64,000 nt of DNA, taken from positions 248,001-312,000 of the forward strand of contig NZ_FOMS01000002.1 in NCBI RefSeq assembly GCF_900112685.1, written 5' to 3'. Positions 45,001-53,888 of this stretch are shown here, piece after piece. Numbering within the stretch: position 1 is the stretch's first letter; each line of letters opens with the position of its first letter. Position numbers and translations under genes: made by a program. Origin of the DNA: Roseivivax sediminis (lineage in GTDB: Bacteria > Pseudomonadota > Alphaproteobacteria > Rhodobacterales > Rhodobacteraceae). A model generated the notes under the pieces. That model saw only the letters and a program-made list of their open reading frames with translations. It had not been told where the DNA came from and ran no database searches.

Positions 45001-46206
45001 TCAGTTTGCGACCGCCGCTTGCAGATCGAAGATCGGCAGCAGCACGGCGAGCACGATGACCAGCACCGCAGTGCCGACGATTATCATCAGCAGGGGCTCG
45101 ATCAGTGCGGCGATGCGCTTGCGTTCGGCGCGCAGGCCGTTCTCCACCAGCACTGCGGCGCGGGCCGCCATGCGCGCGACACGCGCCGACATCTCGCCGG
45201 CCTCGACCAGTTGCCGCGCCACGGGGGGCACGAAGCTGAGTCGTCCCATCGCCTGTGCGAGGCTCTCGCCGCGGCGCACCGCTTCGGTCGCGGCCTGCGC
45301 CTCGGTGCGGAAGCGGGCGACCGACAGGACCTCGCCGGCGCTTTCCGCCGCGGCGATCACCGCCTGGCGGGAGCCCAGGACCAACGCCAGCGTGCGCAGG
45401 TATTGCACCGCCGCCGACAGCCGCATCAGCCGGCCCACGAGCGGCAGCCGCAAGGCCGCGCGGTCGCGCCCGGCGCGCAGGGCCGGCACGTTGGCCGACA
45501 GCGCCCAGAGCGCGGCAAGAACCGCGCCGAGGATCGCCAGCGGCACCGGATGGCTCTGGATCCATCCCGAGACCGCCAGCACGTATTGCGTGATCTCAGG
45601 CAGCGGCCGGCCCGACAGCGCGAACATCTCCACGATCTGCGGCGCGACCGAGGTCATCAGGATCCCGCAGACCAGCAGCGCCACCGCCGCGACGAAGCCG
45701 GGATAGACGAGGGCGGAAGCGATCTCCGCCCGTTCGGTGCCCGCCGTCTCCAGGTGGTCGGCCAACTCGCCCATCACCGCCGCGGTATCGCCCGACCGCT
45801 CGCCGGCACGCAGGGCGGCGATGTAGTAGCGCGGCCAGCCTGCGCCCGTGGCGGCCAGCGCGTCCGACAGGGCCGCGCCTTCCATCACGGAGGCCCGCGC
45901 CCGTGCCGCCATGGCGTCCATCGCGGTGCCCGTTCCGCTAGTGCGCACCGCCTCGAGCGCGGCTTCGGCGGGAAGGTCGGCGCCAAGAAGAACGGCCATC
46001 TGCCGGGTGAACACCGCCTGCAGCTCGCCCGAGAGGCGCGCGCGTCGTCGCCTGCGTGTCGCAGCCTCGCCGCGCATGTCGATCGAGGACACGAAGAGGC
46101 CCTGCGCCGCGAGGTCCTGCGCCGCGCGCGCCTCGCTCTCGGCGACGACGGTGCCGCTGCGGCGGCGTCCCTCCGCGGTATAGGCGGTGTAGGCGTAGGC
46201 CCTCAC
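45001..46206 (-). CDS. gspF: Type II secretion/type IV pilus-like inner-membrane platform protein GspF
   Basis: A 401-residue protein of the GspF/PilC family. It opens with AYAYTAYTAEGRRRSGTVVA, contains two cytoplasmic GspF domains (QAVFTRQMAVLLGADLPAEA near 62; QYLRTLALVLGSRQAVIAAA near 267), helices near 165-190 and 217-240, and ends in a last helix (LLMIIVGTAVLVIVLAVLLP). It would form the membrane platform on which the GspE ATPase works. The start is GTG overlapping the gspE stop by four bases, so the two are coupled. No GspD, pseudopilin or other Gsp gene is in the window. Confidence 0.93.
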   Translation of the reverse strand: MRAYAYTAYTAEGRRRSGTVVAESEARAAQDLAAQGLFVSSIDMRGEAATRRRRRARLSGELQAVFTRQMAVLLGADLPAEAALEAVRTSGTGTAMDAMAARARASVMEGAALSDALAATGAGWPRYYIAALRAGERSGDTAAVMGELADHLETAGTERAEIASALVYPGFVAAVALLVCGILMTSVAPQIVEMFALSGRPLPEITQYVLAVSGWIQSHPVPLAILGAVLAALWALSANVPALRAGRDRAALRLPLVGRLMRLSAAVQYLRTLALVLGSRQAVIAAAESAGEVLSVARFRTEAQAATEAVRRGESLAQAMGRLSFVPPVARQLVEAGEMSARVARMAARAAVLVENGLRAERKRIAALIEPLLMIIVGTAVLVIVLAVLLPIFDLQAAVAN

Positions 46207-47765
46207 GCCAGGTCACCGACCACGCGCATCGCCTCGGTGAGGCCGGTCTCGCCGGCGGCGACGCGCGCGAGGGCCTGTCCGGCCAGCGTCTCGCGCGGTT
46301 CGAGGCCCTGGCGGCGCAGCTCGCTCTCGCTCCGGCCCTCGTCGATGGCGGTGCGCAGGCGGTCGGTCACCTCCAGCATCTCGAAGATGCCGACCCGGCC
46401 GCGATAGCCGGTGCCGCCGCATTCCGCGCAGCCCCCCGCCTCGTGGATGGTCAGCGGCATCGCCAGCCCGTGCCGGTCGAAGATCTGCGCCTCGCCCGGC
46501 GTCACCGGGTGCGGCCGGCGGCACTCGGCGCAGAGCCGCCGCAAAAGCCGCTGCGCGATAACCCCGCGCAGCGTCGCCGCCACCATGAAGTTGTCGATGC
46601 CGAGATCGCGCAGCCGCACCACCGCCCCCACCGACCCGTTCGCATGGAGCGAGGAAAACACCAGATGCCCGGTCAGCGCCGCCTGCGTCGCCACCGAAGC
46701 GGTCTCGCCGTCCCGGATCTCGCCCACGAGGATCACGTCCGGGTCCTGCCGTAGCGTCGCGCGCAGGCCGGCGGCGAAGGTCATGCCGATATCTGCGTTG
46801 ATCTGGCTCTGGCTGATCCCCGGCAGATCGTATTCCACCGGATCCTCGACGGTGACGATATTTCGCTCCTCGCGGTTGGCGAGCTTGAGGAGCGAATAGA
46901 GCGTCGTGGTCTTGCCCGACCCGGTCGGCCCGGTTGCGAGAATGACCCCGTTCGGCAGCGCGGACAGCCGTTCCAGCAGCGCGACCTGCGCCTCCGACAG
47001 CCCCAGCGCGTCGAGCGGCACGAGCCCGGTTGAGCGGTCGAGGATCCGTAGCACCACCCGTTCGCCGTAATTGCCCGGCAGCGACGATACTCGCGTATCG
47101 ATCAGCCGCCCGCCGAGCCGCAGGGGAATGCGCCCGTCCTGCGGCAGCCGCGTCTCCGCGATGTCGAGCGCGGCCATTACCTTGAGCCGCGAGACGATGC
47201 GCTTGGTCGGCACGTCGGCGCGGTCGAGAACGGTTTGCAGGAAGCCGTCCACCCGCATCCGCGCGCGCAGGCCGCCCTCGTAGGGCTCCACGTGCAGGTC
47301 GGAGGCGCCCGCCAGCACCGCCCGGCGCAGAAGCTGGTTCACAAGCTGGATCACCGGCGCATCCTCGGCCTCGTCCAGAAGGTCGCGCTCGGTGTCCGGG
47401 CGCGTATCCGCCGCCACGTCGAAGGACAGCGCGTCCGTGCTCTCGGCCTCGGCACCGTCCTGGTAGAGCCGCGCAAGCGTGGCCTCGAACGCTTCCGCGT
47501 CCTCCTCATTGATCTCCAGCTCGGGGCCGCCGCGGCGCCGCGCTTCGCGCAGGCCCATCTGCGTCGCCTCCGGCGACAGGATCAGCCGCGCTCCGTCGAG
47601 CGCCACGCCATTGTCGCGCGCGAAAGCGAAAGGCAGGCGTCCCGCGCCGAGCGTGCCGTCGCGTCCGTGCGGCGTATGTGCAGGCTCGGGTTCCACCTCG
47701 GGCGGAGCGGTGGCCGCATCGGCGATGAGGGCGGAAGGGGTGGAGGACATGCGATCCCGGGACAT
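46203..47765 (-). CDS. gspE: Type II secretion/type IV pilus-like ATPase GspE
   Basis: A 520-residue hexameric secretion ATPase. The N-terminal N1E-like region is short and partly low complexity (Pro/Glu/Ala, residues 8-35), then the catalytic core: PVIQLVNQLLRRAVLAGASD, HVEPYEGGLRARMRVDGFLQ, Walker A GPTGSGKTTTLY (279-290), Asp box IVTVEDPVEYDLPGISQSQI, Walker B DPDVILVGEIRDGETASVAT and the His box LVFSSLHANGSV. The zinc-binding tetracysteine motif is present as CAEC and CAEC about 35 residues apart. It is therefore GspE/PilB-like and should be active. The start is ambiguous (47765 or 47750). It partners only with gspF here. Confidence 0.93.
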   Translation of the reverse strand: MSRDRMSSTPSALIADAATAPPEVEPEPAHTPHGRDGTLGAGRLPFAFARDNGVALDGARLILSPEATQMGLREARRRGGPELEINEEDAEAFEATLARLYQDGAEAESTDALSFDVAADTRPDTERDLLDEAEDAPVIQLVNQLLRRAVLAGASDLHVEPYEGGLRARMRVDGFLQTVLDRADVPTKRIVSRLKVMAALDIAETRLPQDGRIPLRLGGRLIDTRVSSLPGNYGERVVLRILDRSTGLVPLDALGLSEAQVALLERLSALPNGVILATGPTGSGKTTTLYSLLKLANREERNIVTVEDPVEYDLPGISQSQINADIGMTFAAGLRATLRQDPDVILVGEIRDGETASVATQAALTGHLVFSSLHANGSVGAVVRLRDLGIDNFMVAATLRGVIAQRLLRRLCAECRRPHPVTPGEAQIFDRHGLAMPLTIHEAGGCAECGGTGYRGRVGIFEMLEVTDRLRTAIDEGRSESELRRQGLEPRETLAGQALARVAAGETGLTEAMRVVGDLA

Positions 47766-47848
47766 CTCTGGCCCCGGCACAATGCTCTGCCGGGGCGTCC
47801 CTTCGCAAGGCCGCGATTGCCGTCCGTAGCGGCCGCGTGTCCGCCGCG

Positions 47849-48898
47849 TCAGCCGTCGAGCGCGGCGAGGCGCTTGTTGGTGACGGCCTCGACATGGCGC
47901 TGCATCTCGACATGCGCCTCTTTGGACAGGTGTCGCGGCGTAACGTATTCCAGCAGCTTCAGCAGACGGTGTTCGTAGCAATGTTCCGCGATCGCACGAC
48001 GCTGCGCGGCCAGGGCCATGGCGCGCCAGCGTTCCGGATCGGCCGCGATATCGCGCGCGGCGTCGTAGCCTTCCTGGCCCGACTGGACGAGCCGGATCTC
48101 GGTCTCGGGGGAGAAGTAATCCTCGATCTCGAAGGACACGAATTCGCAGATCTGCACGGTCCCGGCGAGCGCCGCCTCGAACAGCCGCGGCCCCGGCGTC
48201 GTCGACACCAGCTTCTGACGCTCGTTGGCGATCATCAGGCTGCGATGCAGGTAAAGAACGAACCGCGACCGGGCGTAGAGATCCTGCAGCATCGTATGCG
48301 TCAGGTCGAGGTCGATCGCCTCTTGCCCCAGCGTCTTCCACTGTGCCCCGGCGAGGTGCAGAGTCAGAGGCTGCATCGCCTCTATTTCCGCCGCGCGCAT
48401 GTCTTCCACGAAGATCTGCCGGTTCTGGTAGGGTGCGCCGCAGAAGAAGATGTCGATGCCGTGCGCGTCGTAGGCCTTCATCGGCCGGAAGTCCTGTTCG
48501 TAGCTCCCGCCAAGCGGCAGATGGTGCACGTCCTCGCGCTCGAGGGCCAGTTTCGTGCTGGTGCCGTCGTTGGAGAGGAAATAGTCGAACTCTCTGGCCC
48601 GCCAGGCGAAATCGCGTTCGTACGGGTCCTCGGTCGACCAGAAAACCGAGGCAGCGCCCGCGCGGCGGGCGAGGCCCGGCATCTGTTCGACGGCATTGGT
48701 GGCGTCGCTGAGAGAGCCGAGGAAGACCAGGAGGTCGGTGCCATCGAGGCTGCCCGGCTCCAGCACGTATCCCGTCGGCATGACGTGGAGTTCGCAGTTC
48801 GGGCCCAGGTTGCGGGCCGCCGAGGCCATCGCGCTCAGGATGTGCTTGTTCAGCGGGTGCGACAGGATGGAGGACGTCAGAACGATACGAAACGGCAT
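47849..48898 (-). CDS. CgeB-like glycosyltransferase
   Basis: A 349-residue protein with the two-half GT-B look of CgeB/GT1-like proteins. Residues 88-160 hold WSTEDPYERDFAWR, FDYFLSND, HHLPLGG (125-131) and IDIFFCGAPYQNRQ. Near 245 is TPGPRLFEAALAGTVQICEF, the donor-domain segment. The same ordered motifs are found in the N-terminal third of the next upstream gene, so the two are paralogues. It starts one base after that gene ends and must be cotranscribed with it. Expected role: adding a sugar to a surface glycan or protein; the substrate is unknown. Confidence 0.8.
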   Translation of the reverse strand: MPFRIVLTSSILSHPLNKHILSAMASAARNLGPNCELHVMPTGYVLEPGSLDGTDLLVFLGSLSDATNAVEQMPGLARRAGAASVFWSTEDPYERDFAWRAREFDYFLSNDGTSTKLALEREDVHHLPLGGSYEQDFRPMKAYDAHGIDIFFCGAPYQNRQIFVEDMRAAEIEAMQPLTLHLAGAQWKTLGQEAIDLDLTHTMLQDLYARSRFVLYLHRSLMIANERQKLVSTTPGPRLFEAALAGTVQICEFVSFEIEDYFSPETEIRLVQSGQEGYDAARDIAADPERWRAMALAAQRRAIAEHCYEHRLLKLLEYVTPRHLSKEAHVEMQRHVEAVTNKRLAALDG

Positions 48899-48899
48899 G

Positions 48900-51812
48900 T
48901 CACTTCCTGTTCGCCGGGCGTTTGGTCATGTGGCCGGTCACGGTGCGCAGGGCGGTCAGCGCCACGACGCGCCCCTCCGGTGTCAGAAGGCCCACGCCGA
49001 TGCGGACGCGTCCGCTGAGATCCTGGTTCGGGTTGGCGATGTGCGCGACCGAGAAGAGGCCCCATTCGGTCGCCTCTTCGCCGAAATACTCCGCCAGGTC
49101 GCCGCGTTTCTCCGTCCGGGCTTCGAACAGCGCCCACATGTCCGACCCTTCCGATTGCAGCGCCACGACCGGCCTTGCCTTCGCGGGATCGGCGATTTCG
49201 ACCGGCAGTTCGTCGAACTTGATCCAGCCGCGGATGTTCAGCGTGTCGTCGACGAAGACGTCCTCTTCATGGTCGAGCCCGTCGTGGCCGTCGATCCGGG
49301 CGGGCGTTGTCGCGTTCTTTGCCAGATCGATGCGGTCGACATTGCCGCGCAGCGTCTCGACCATGGAAAGGCGTGCTGCCTCGTGGTCGGTCCAGTACGG
49401 ACCACGCACCGCGACCGGGCGCACCGGTTCCTGCGGCGGGGTCGCACCCGTGCGGGTCCATATGTCGCGCCGCGCCGCCCGCCCCAGAACGTCAACGGTC
49501 ACCGGCGCCGGGGCGATCTCGGGCATCGGCCGCGCACGGTTGCCCGAGGTCCGGACCAGGACGTCGGCAAAGGCCTTCTCGTATTGCGCCGCGGCGCGCG
49601 GGGGATCCATGAACAGGCCCTCGGTGGGGATATCACGCAGATGCTCGAAGCTCTGCGGCGACTTGGCGATGTAGTCGAAGACCGCTGCCAGAGAGCTGGG
49701 GTTCTGCGGATTCACCTTCACGCCGTTCTTCATGTGCACCACCCGCTCGCCGAGCGCGCCGATATCGGTGACGATCGGGACCACGCCCATCGCCCAGGCT
49801 TCGGAAAGTGTCTGGCAATACGTCTCGGGCCAGGTCGACAGGTGCAGGGAGAAATCGTAAGCGGTCAGGTCGAGCGAGCCGGGCGCATAACGGCCATGGA
49901 AGGTCGCCCGGTCGCCCACAGCCCTTTTCACCCGCGTTTCGATGTCCTTGTTCATCGACCCGTGGAAGTGCAGGTGGCCCTTGAACTCCTTGAGCGCTTC
50001 CAGCGCCTTGATCAGATACGGCCCGCCCTTGTGCGCGGCCATGTTGCCCAGCAGCACGAAGCTCGGCTCCGAGGTCAGCGGTCGCCGTTTGGCGCCGGAG
50101 CGGAAGACCTTGTAATTGGCCGAGGGCAGCGGCGCGTGATGGATGCGGACGGAGGGATGATCCTCCAGCCCGGGGAACGCGGTTTCAAAGATCTTCCGGC
50201 CGGCATCGGAGATGTGGATGATCGTCTCCGCCCCCTGCAGCACGCTGAAGAAAACGCTGTGCCGACGCATGTAGGCGCCGGGCGAGACATCCCAGATCTT
50301 GGCGGTCAGGCGCTCCATCTCGTTCAGGCAGTCGATCTTTTCGCCCATGAAGTTGCCGTCGCCGTCCGCGAGCGTGAAGTTGCGGAAGATCATGTAGTAG
50401 TCGTGCAGCGATACCGTGTAGGGCACGCCGAGGGCGCGGGACACGGCGGCAAGCGACGGCGGCACTTCGCGGAAATGGAAGAAGTGCGTCAGATCGATGT
50501 CGTATTTCTGCAGCATCTCCGAGAAGAAGCGCTCGAACGCGTTGTGCTGCAGCAGGACGGAGGTGTCAGACACCGGCGTCTCGCGGCTATCCAAAGTGTT
50601 GTAGTCCTTGTCGAGCAGGACCACGTCGCGCCCCTTCTCGGACGGGTGCGCCCAGAAGAAATAGATATCGTAGTTGGCCGAGAGATAGCGGGCGACGATT
50701 TCCTGGTGCAGCTCCAGCCCGCCGAAGGCGTTGTCGCCCCGGATGTTGTGCACGACGAACAGGATCTTCTGGCGCCTCGCGGGAGCGGCCGGGGCCTTGG
50801 CGGGGGCGAGGCCGGTCGGCGCCTGTCCGGCGGTGGCCGGGGCCGTGTCGCCCTTGGTGCAGACGTCGAAGATGCTGGTCAGGCGGTGGACATAGGTGTG
50901 CTTGGCCGCCACCTTGGCCTGGGCGCGGCCTGCCGCCGCTGCACGCCCCTCGGGATCTGCAATCCACTTGCGCAGCGTGTGTGCCAAGTCGGTCACGCCA
51001 TCGCAGCTCGGCACTTCCTTGTCGTCGAAGGCATCGCGCAGGCCCGGCGTATTGACGCTGAGCTGGAACGCCCCGCGGCCGGCCAGTTCGAACACCCGCG
51101 GGCCGGGATAGGTCGCAGACAGCGCCTCCGCGCTGCGGTCGGTGCCGCCGAAGGCGCGGTTGAGGTCCAGCGTCACCCGCGAGCGCGCGGACATCTCCAG
51201 CATGTCATCGAAGGCCAGCGTGCGCAAATAGGCGCTTTCCGGCAGGTTAAGCGGGAACGGCGGCAGGTGCGGGTTGTAGGTCAGGCTGATCCGCCAGTCG
51301 AGGTCCGGGCACAGTGTCAGCAGCCGGTTGAGCTGCACCACGCGGTTCGGCCAGGCGCTGCCGCAGAAGAACACGTCGTAGGACTTGCGGCTTTCGTCCG
51401 GCACGCCGCCGGGATGAACCTCGCCACCGAGCGGCAGAAAGTGCGCCTCCCCGTCATACTGCGGAACGGCGACCGGTTCGTTGGTGAAGACATGATCGAA
51501 GATCCGCGCGTTCGTCACGTTCTCGGACATGTTGTACGGATCGTCGAAGAGCCACAGTGCCATCGTCCGGGTATGCAGCCGCGCCGCGCGCAGCACCGCG
51601 GTATTGAGGCGCTGGCCGTCGATCACGAGCAGAAGAGGTGCCTCCTCCGCACGGCAGGTGGCGATCACATTGTCGTAGGTCGCGTAGTGCACGCGGTCGC
51701 GACCGAGCATCTCGCGAGCCGCATCCAGGATCATCTTGGTGATGTGAATGTTGCGGGTGTGGGTGTTCGAGTTGAGCACCACGAGCCCGCTATGAGAGCC
51801 AATTCCAGTCAT
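48900..51812 (-). CDS. Multidomain glycosyltransferase: CgeB-like + GT4 + C-terminal domain
   Basis: A 970-residue fusion. Residues about 1-320 are a CgeB-like module (LFDDPYNMSENV, HFLPLGG at 124-130, DVFFCGSAWPNRVV, YPGPRVFELAGRGAFQLSV). An Ala/Pro linker (about 320-348) leads to a full GT4 module of about 400 residues (ILFVVHNIRGDNAFGGLELH, SFVLLGNMAAHKGGPYLIKA, HGRYAPGSLDLTAYDF, ETYCQTLSEAWAMGVVPIVT). The last 190 residues form a domain I do not recognise (DTLNIRGWIKFDELPVEIAD, GRVRIGVGLLTPEGRVVA). It probably makes two different sugar transfers onto one acceptor. The ATG at 51812 overlaps the stop of a small upstream frame as ATGA; a TTG seven codons upstream is less likely. Confidence 0.85.
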   Translation of the reverse strand: MTGIGSHSGLVVLNSNTHTRNIHITKMILDAAREMLGRDRVHYATYDNVIATCRAEEAPLLLVIDGQRLNTAVLRAARLHTRTMALWLFDDPYNMSENVTNARIFDHVFTNEPVAVPQYDGEAHFLPLGGEVHPGGVPDESRKSYDVFFCGSAWPNRVVQLNRLLTLCPDLDWRISLTYNPHLPPFPLNLPESAYLRTLAFDDMLEMSARSRVTLDLNRAFGGTDRSAEALSATYPGPRVFELAGRGAFQLSVNTPGLRDAFDDKEVPSCDGVTDLAHTLRKWIADPEGRAAAAGRAQAKVAAKHTYVHRLTSIFDVCTKGDTAPATAGQAPTGLAPAKAPAAPARRQKILFVVHNIRGDNAFGGLELHQEIVARYLSANYDIYFFWAHPSEKGRDVVLLDKDYNTLDSRETPVSDTSVLLQHNAFERFFSEMLQKYDIDLTHFFHFREVPPSLAAVSRALGVPYTVSLHDYYMIFRNFTLADGDGNFMGEKIDCLNEMERLTAKIWDVSPGAYMRRHSVFFSVLQGAETIIHISDAGRKIFETAFPGLEDHPSVRIHHAPLPSANYKVFRSGAKRRPLTSEPSFVLLGNMAAHKGGPYLIKALEALKEFKGHLHFHGSMNKDIETRVKRAVGDRATFHGRYAPGSLDLTAYDFSLHLSTWPETYCQTLSEAWAMGVVPIVTDIGALGERVVHMKNGVKVNPQNPSSLAAVFDYIAKSPQSFEHLRDIPTEGLFMDPPRAAAQYEKAFADVLVRTSGNRARPMPEIAPAPVTVDVLGRAARRDIWTRTGATPPQEPVRPVAVRGPYWTDHEAARLSMVETLRGNVDRIDLAKNATTPARIDGHDGLDHEEDVFVDDTLNIRGWIKFDELPVEIADPAKARPVVALQSEGSDMWALFEARTEKRGDLAEYFGEEATEWGLFSVAHIANPNQDLSGRVRIGVGLLTPEGRVVALTALRTVTGHMTKRPANRK

Positions 51813-52015
51813 GCCGCGTGTCCATCGCACCAAAAATGTTGCGGCTCTTCGGTCTCACCCGCGGCAAGCCCAAGCCTTGAGTATACTGTCTTCGGGTATG
51901 ATGCGCCGTCTGCAAGCGCAAGCTCCATTTCGTGCAGTCCGGGCGGGCGGCGCATACCTGGCATGAGAGGCCGTGCCGGGGTCGCCCGGTCGCCTCCAAG
52001 CCGCAAGGGGCGCAT
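51809..52015 (-). CDS. Possible small protein (68 residues) coupled to the glycosyltransferase
   Basis: A short open frame whose stop overlaps the start of the 970-residue glycosyltransferase as ATGA, the layout of coupled genes in this genome. The C-terminal half (ELALADGASYPKTVYSRLGL then AAGETEEPQHFWCDG) looks more protein-like than the Arg/Pro-rich N-terminal half, and an internal Met would give about 39 residues. Codon third positions are less GC-rich than in neighbours, and no ribosome site is clear. It may be a real small gene, a remnant of a larger gene, or chance. Confidence 0.3.
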   Translation of the reverse strand: MRPLRLGGDRATPARPLMPGMRRPPGLHEMELALADGASYPKTVYSRLGLAAGETEEPQHFWCDGHAA

Positions 52016-52101
52016 TTCTCTGCTGCGATCGGGTCCGAACGGGTGGCTCCTCGACCGCCGGTTTCGCTCTACGGCGTACCGCCTGTAACCACGGGCCGGG
52101 A

Positions 52102-52971
52102 TCAGGTGAGTGAGCGCAGGTACCTGCCGTAATCGTTCTTGCGGAAGAGCTGCGCGCGTTCGTCCAGATCCGCGCGATCGATCCAGCCGTAGTGATAGGC
52201 GATCTCCTCCAGGCAGCCGGTCTGCTGGCCCTGGCGCTTTTCCAGCGTGCGCACGAAGTTACCGGCGTCGAGAAGGCTCTCGTGCGTGCCGGTGTCGAGC
52301 CAGGCGTAGCCGCGGCCCATCCGCTTCACGTCGAGCTTGCCCTCGTGCAGGTACATCTCCAGCAGCGTGGTGATCTCGAGCTCGCCGCGATCCGACGGCT
52401 GCACGTGGCGGGCGCGCTCGGGGGCGGTGCCGTCGAGGAAGTAGAGCCCGGTGACAGCGTAGTTCGATGGCGGCTGTTTCGGTTTCTCGATGATCGAGGT
52501 CGCGCGGCCGTCGTCGTCGAAGGCGACGACGCCGTAGCGTTCCGGATCGGCCACATGATAGCCGAAGACGGTGCCCCCGGTCTCCTTTTCATCGGCATCC
52601 GCGAGAAGCTCGGCAAGCGAATGGCCGTAGAAGATGTTGTCACCCAGCACGAGCGCCGAGGGCGCGCCGTTGAGGAATCCCTCAGCCAGGAGGAAGGCCT
52701 GTGCCAGCCCGTCGGGTGAGGGCTGCACGACGTATTCGAGGCTGACGCCCCATTGCGAGCCGTCGCCGAGGACACGGCGAAACTGGTCCTGGTCTTCGGG
52801 TGTAGTGATCACGCAAATTTCGCGGATGCCGGCGAGCATCAGCACCGACAGCGGATAGTAGACCATCGGCTTGTCGTAGACCGGCAGAAGCTGCTTCGAG
52901 ACGCCCATGGTGATCGGGTAGAGCCGCGTGCCCGACCCGCCGGCGAGAATGATGCCCTTGCGCTTGGTCAT
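52102..52971 (-). CDS. rfbA: Glucose-1-phosphate thymidylyltransferase
   Basis: First enzyme of dTDP-L-rhamnose synthesis: dTTP plus glucose-1-phosphate gives dTDP-glucose. The 289 residues carry the signature [51 protein letters not shown] and [10 protein letters not shown], with [15 protein letters not shown] near the C-terminus. The length is exactly family-typical. The ATG overlaps the rfbD stop by four bases. It is the last gene of rfbCBDA. Confidence 0.97.
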   Translation of the reverse strand: MTKRKGIILAGGSGTRLYPITMGVSKQLLPVYDKPMVYYPLSVLMLAGIREICVITTPEDQDQFRRVLGDGSQWGVSLEYVVQPSPDGLAQAFLLAEGFLNGAPSALVLGDNIFYGHSLAELLADADEKETGGTVFGYHVADPERYGVVAFDDDGRATSIIEKPKQPPSNYAVTGLYFLDGTAPERARHVQPSDRGELEITTLLEMYLHEGKLDVKRMGRGYAWLDTGTHESLLDAGNFVRTLEKRQGQQTGCLEEIAYHYGWIDRADLDERAQLFRKNDYGRYLRSLT

Positions 52972-53825
52972 GCCTTGGCTCCCAGCTCTTTGAGGATGTC
53001 GGACAGGCTGTGCCGCCAGTCGGGCCGGGCGATGGCGAAGGTCGCTTCCGTCGCACTGTTGTCCATGCGCGAATTGGCGGGGCGCGCGGCGGGCGTGGGG
53101 AAATCCTTCGTGGGGATGTCGACGACCTCGGGGGCCAGTCCCGCCTGCGCGAAGATCTCGCGCGCGAAGTCGGCCCAGCTCACGTCCGGTCCGCCGGAAA
53201 AGTGGTAGGTGCCGGTCTTGCCGGCGTCGTCGGCCAATTGCCCGGCAATCGACAGGCACGCATCGGCGATGTCGGCGGCCGCGGTCGGCCCGCCGATCTG
53301 GTCGGCGACGATGGTCAGGCGGTCGCGCTCGGCACCGAGCCGCAGCATCGTCTTGACAAAGTTCTTGCCGTGCGCCGACACGACCCAGGAGGTGCGCAGG
53401 ATCGCGTAGGTCGCGCCACTGGCGCGCACCGCCTCTTCCCCGGCCAGCTTGGTGCGGCCGTAGGCGCCGAGCGGTGCAGTGGGCGCGTCCGTTCCGAACG
53501 GCTCCGCGCCGTTGCCGTCGAAGACGTAGTCTGTGGAAATGTGCACGAAGGGGATGCTCTTGGCCGCCGCCGCGCGGGCCATGGCCGCCGGCGCTTCGCC
53601 GTTGATGACCAGGGCCTCGGGCTCCTGTTCCTCGGCGGCGTCGACCGCGGTCCAGGCGGCGGCGTTGACGACCGCGTCCCAGTCTCCGCCCTCGATCGCC
53701 GCGGCGCAGGCTGCCGGATCCGTCAGGTCGGCCTCGTCGCGGCCGAGGCAGCGCACGCGATCACCGCCCTTGCGCGCCAGCTCGGTCGCGACCTGACCGG
53801 TGCGGCCGAAGACCAAAATGGTCAT
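52968..53825 (-). CDS. rfbD: dTDP-4-dehydrorhamnose reductase
   Basis: Last step of the pathway, NAD(P)H-dependent reduction to dTDP-L-rhamnose. The 285-residue SDR-fold protein begins [18 protein letters not shown] (GxxGQVA nucleotide motif), then [26 protein letters not shown] with the catalytic Thr/Tyr region, [12 protein letters not shown] carrying the YxxxK pair, and GTYHFSGG. It overlaps rfbA and lies 63 bp after rfbB. Confidence 0.96.
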   Translation of the reverse strand: MTILVFGRTGQVATELARKGGDRVRCLGRDEADLTDPAACAAAIEGGDWDAVVNAAAWTAVDAAEEQEPEALVINGEAPAAMARAAAAKSIPFVHISTDYVFDGNGAEPFGTDAPTAPLGAYGRTKLAGEEAVRASGATYAILRTSWVVSAHGKNFVKTMLRLGAERDRLTIVADQIGGPTAAADIADACLSIAGQLADDAGKTGTYHFSGGPDVSWADFAREIFAQAGLAPEVVDIPTKDFPTPAARPANSRMDNSATEATFAIARPDWRHSLSDILKELGAKA

Positions 53826-53888
53826 GCAGACCCCCTTTCCGTCGATATGCTCAAAGTATTCTGCCGATATTCAAAAGGTACTGTCCAC

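Noticed and set aside
42152-45706. Open frame of 1184 codons antisense to the RTX protein and gspF
   Set aside because: It spans two unrelated genes and has low-complexity Arg/Gly/Val content; a shadow frame.
49081-49100. Third copy of the AAATACTCC intergenic element
   Set aside because: It lies inside a glycosyltransferase coding sequence, lacks the rest of the core and has no hairpin; a chance match.
48696-52088. Open frame of 1130 codons antisense to the glycosyltransferase genes
   Set aside because: It covers the junction of two genes with clear motifs on the other strand and has no recognisable domain.
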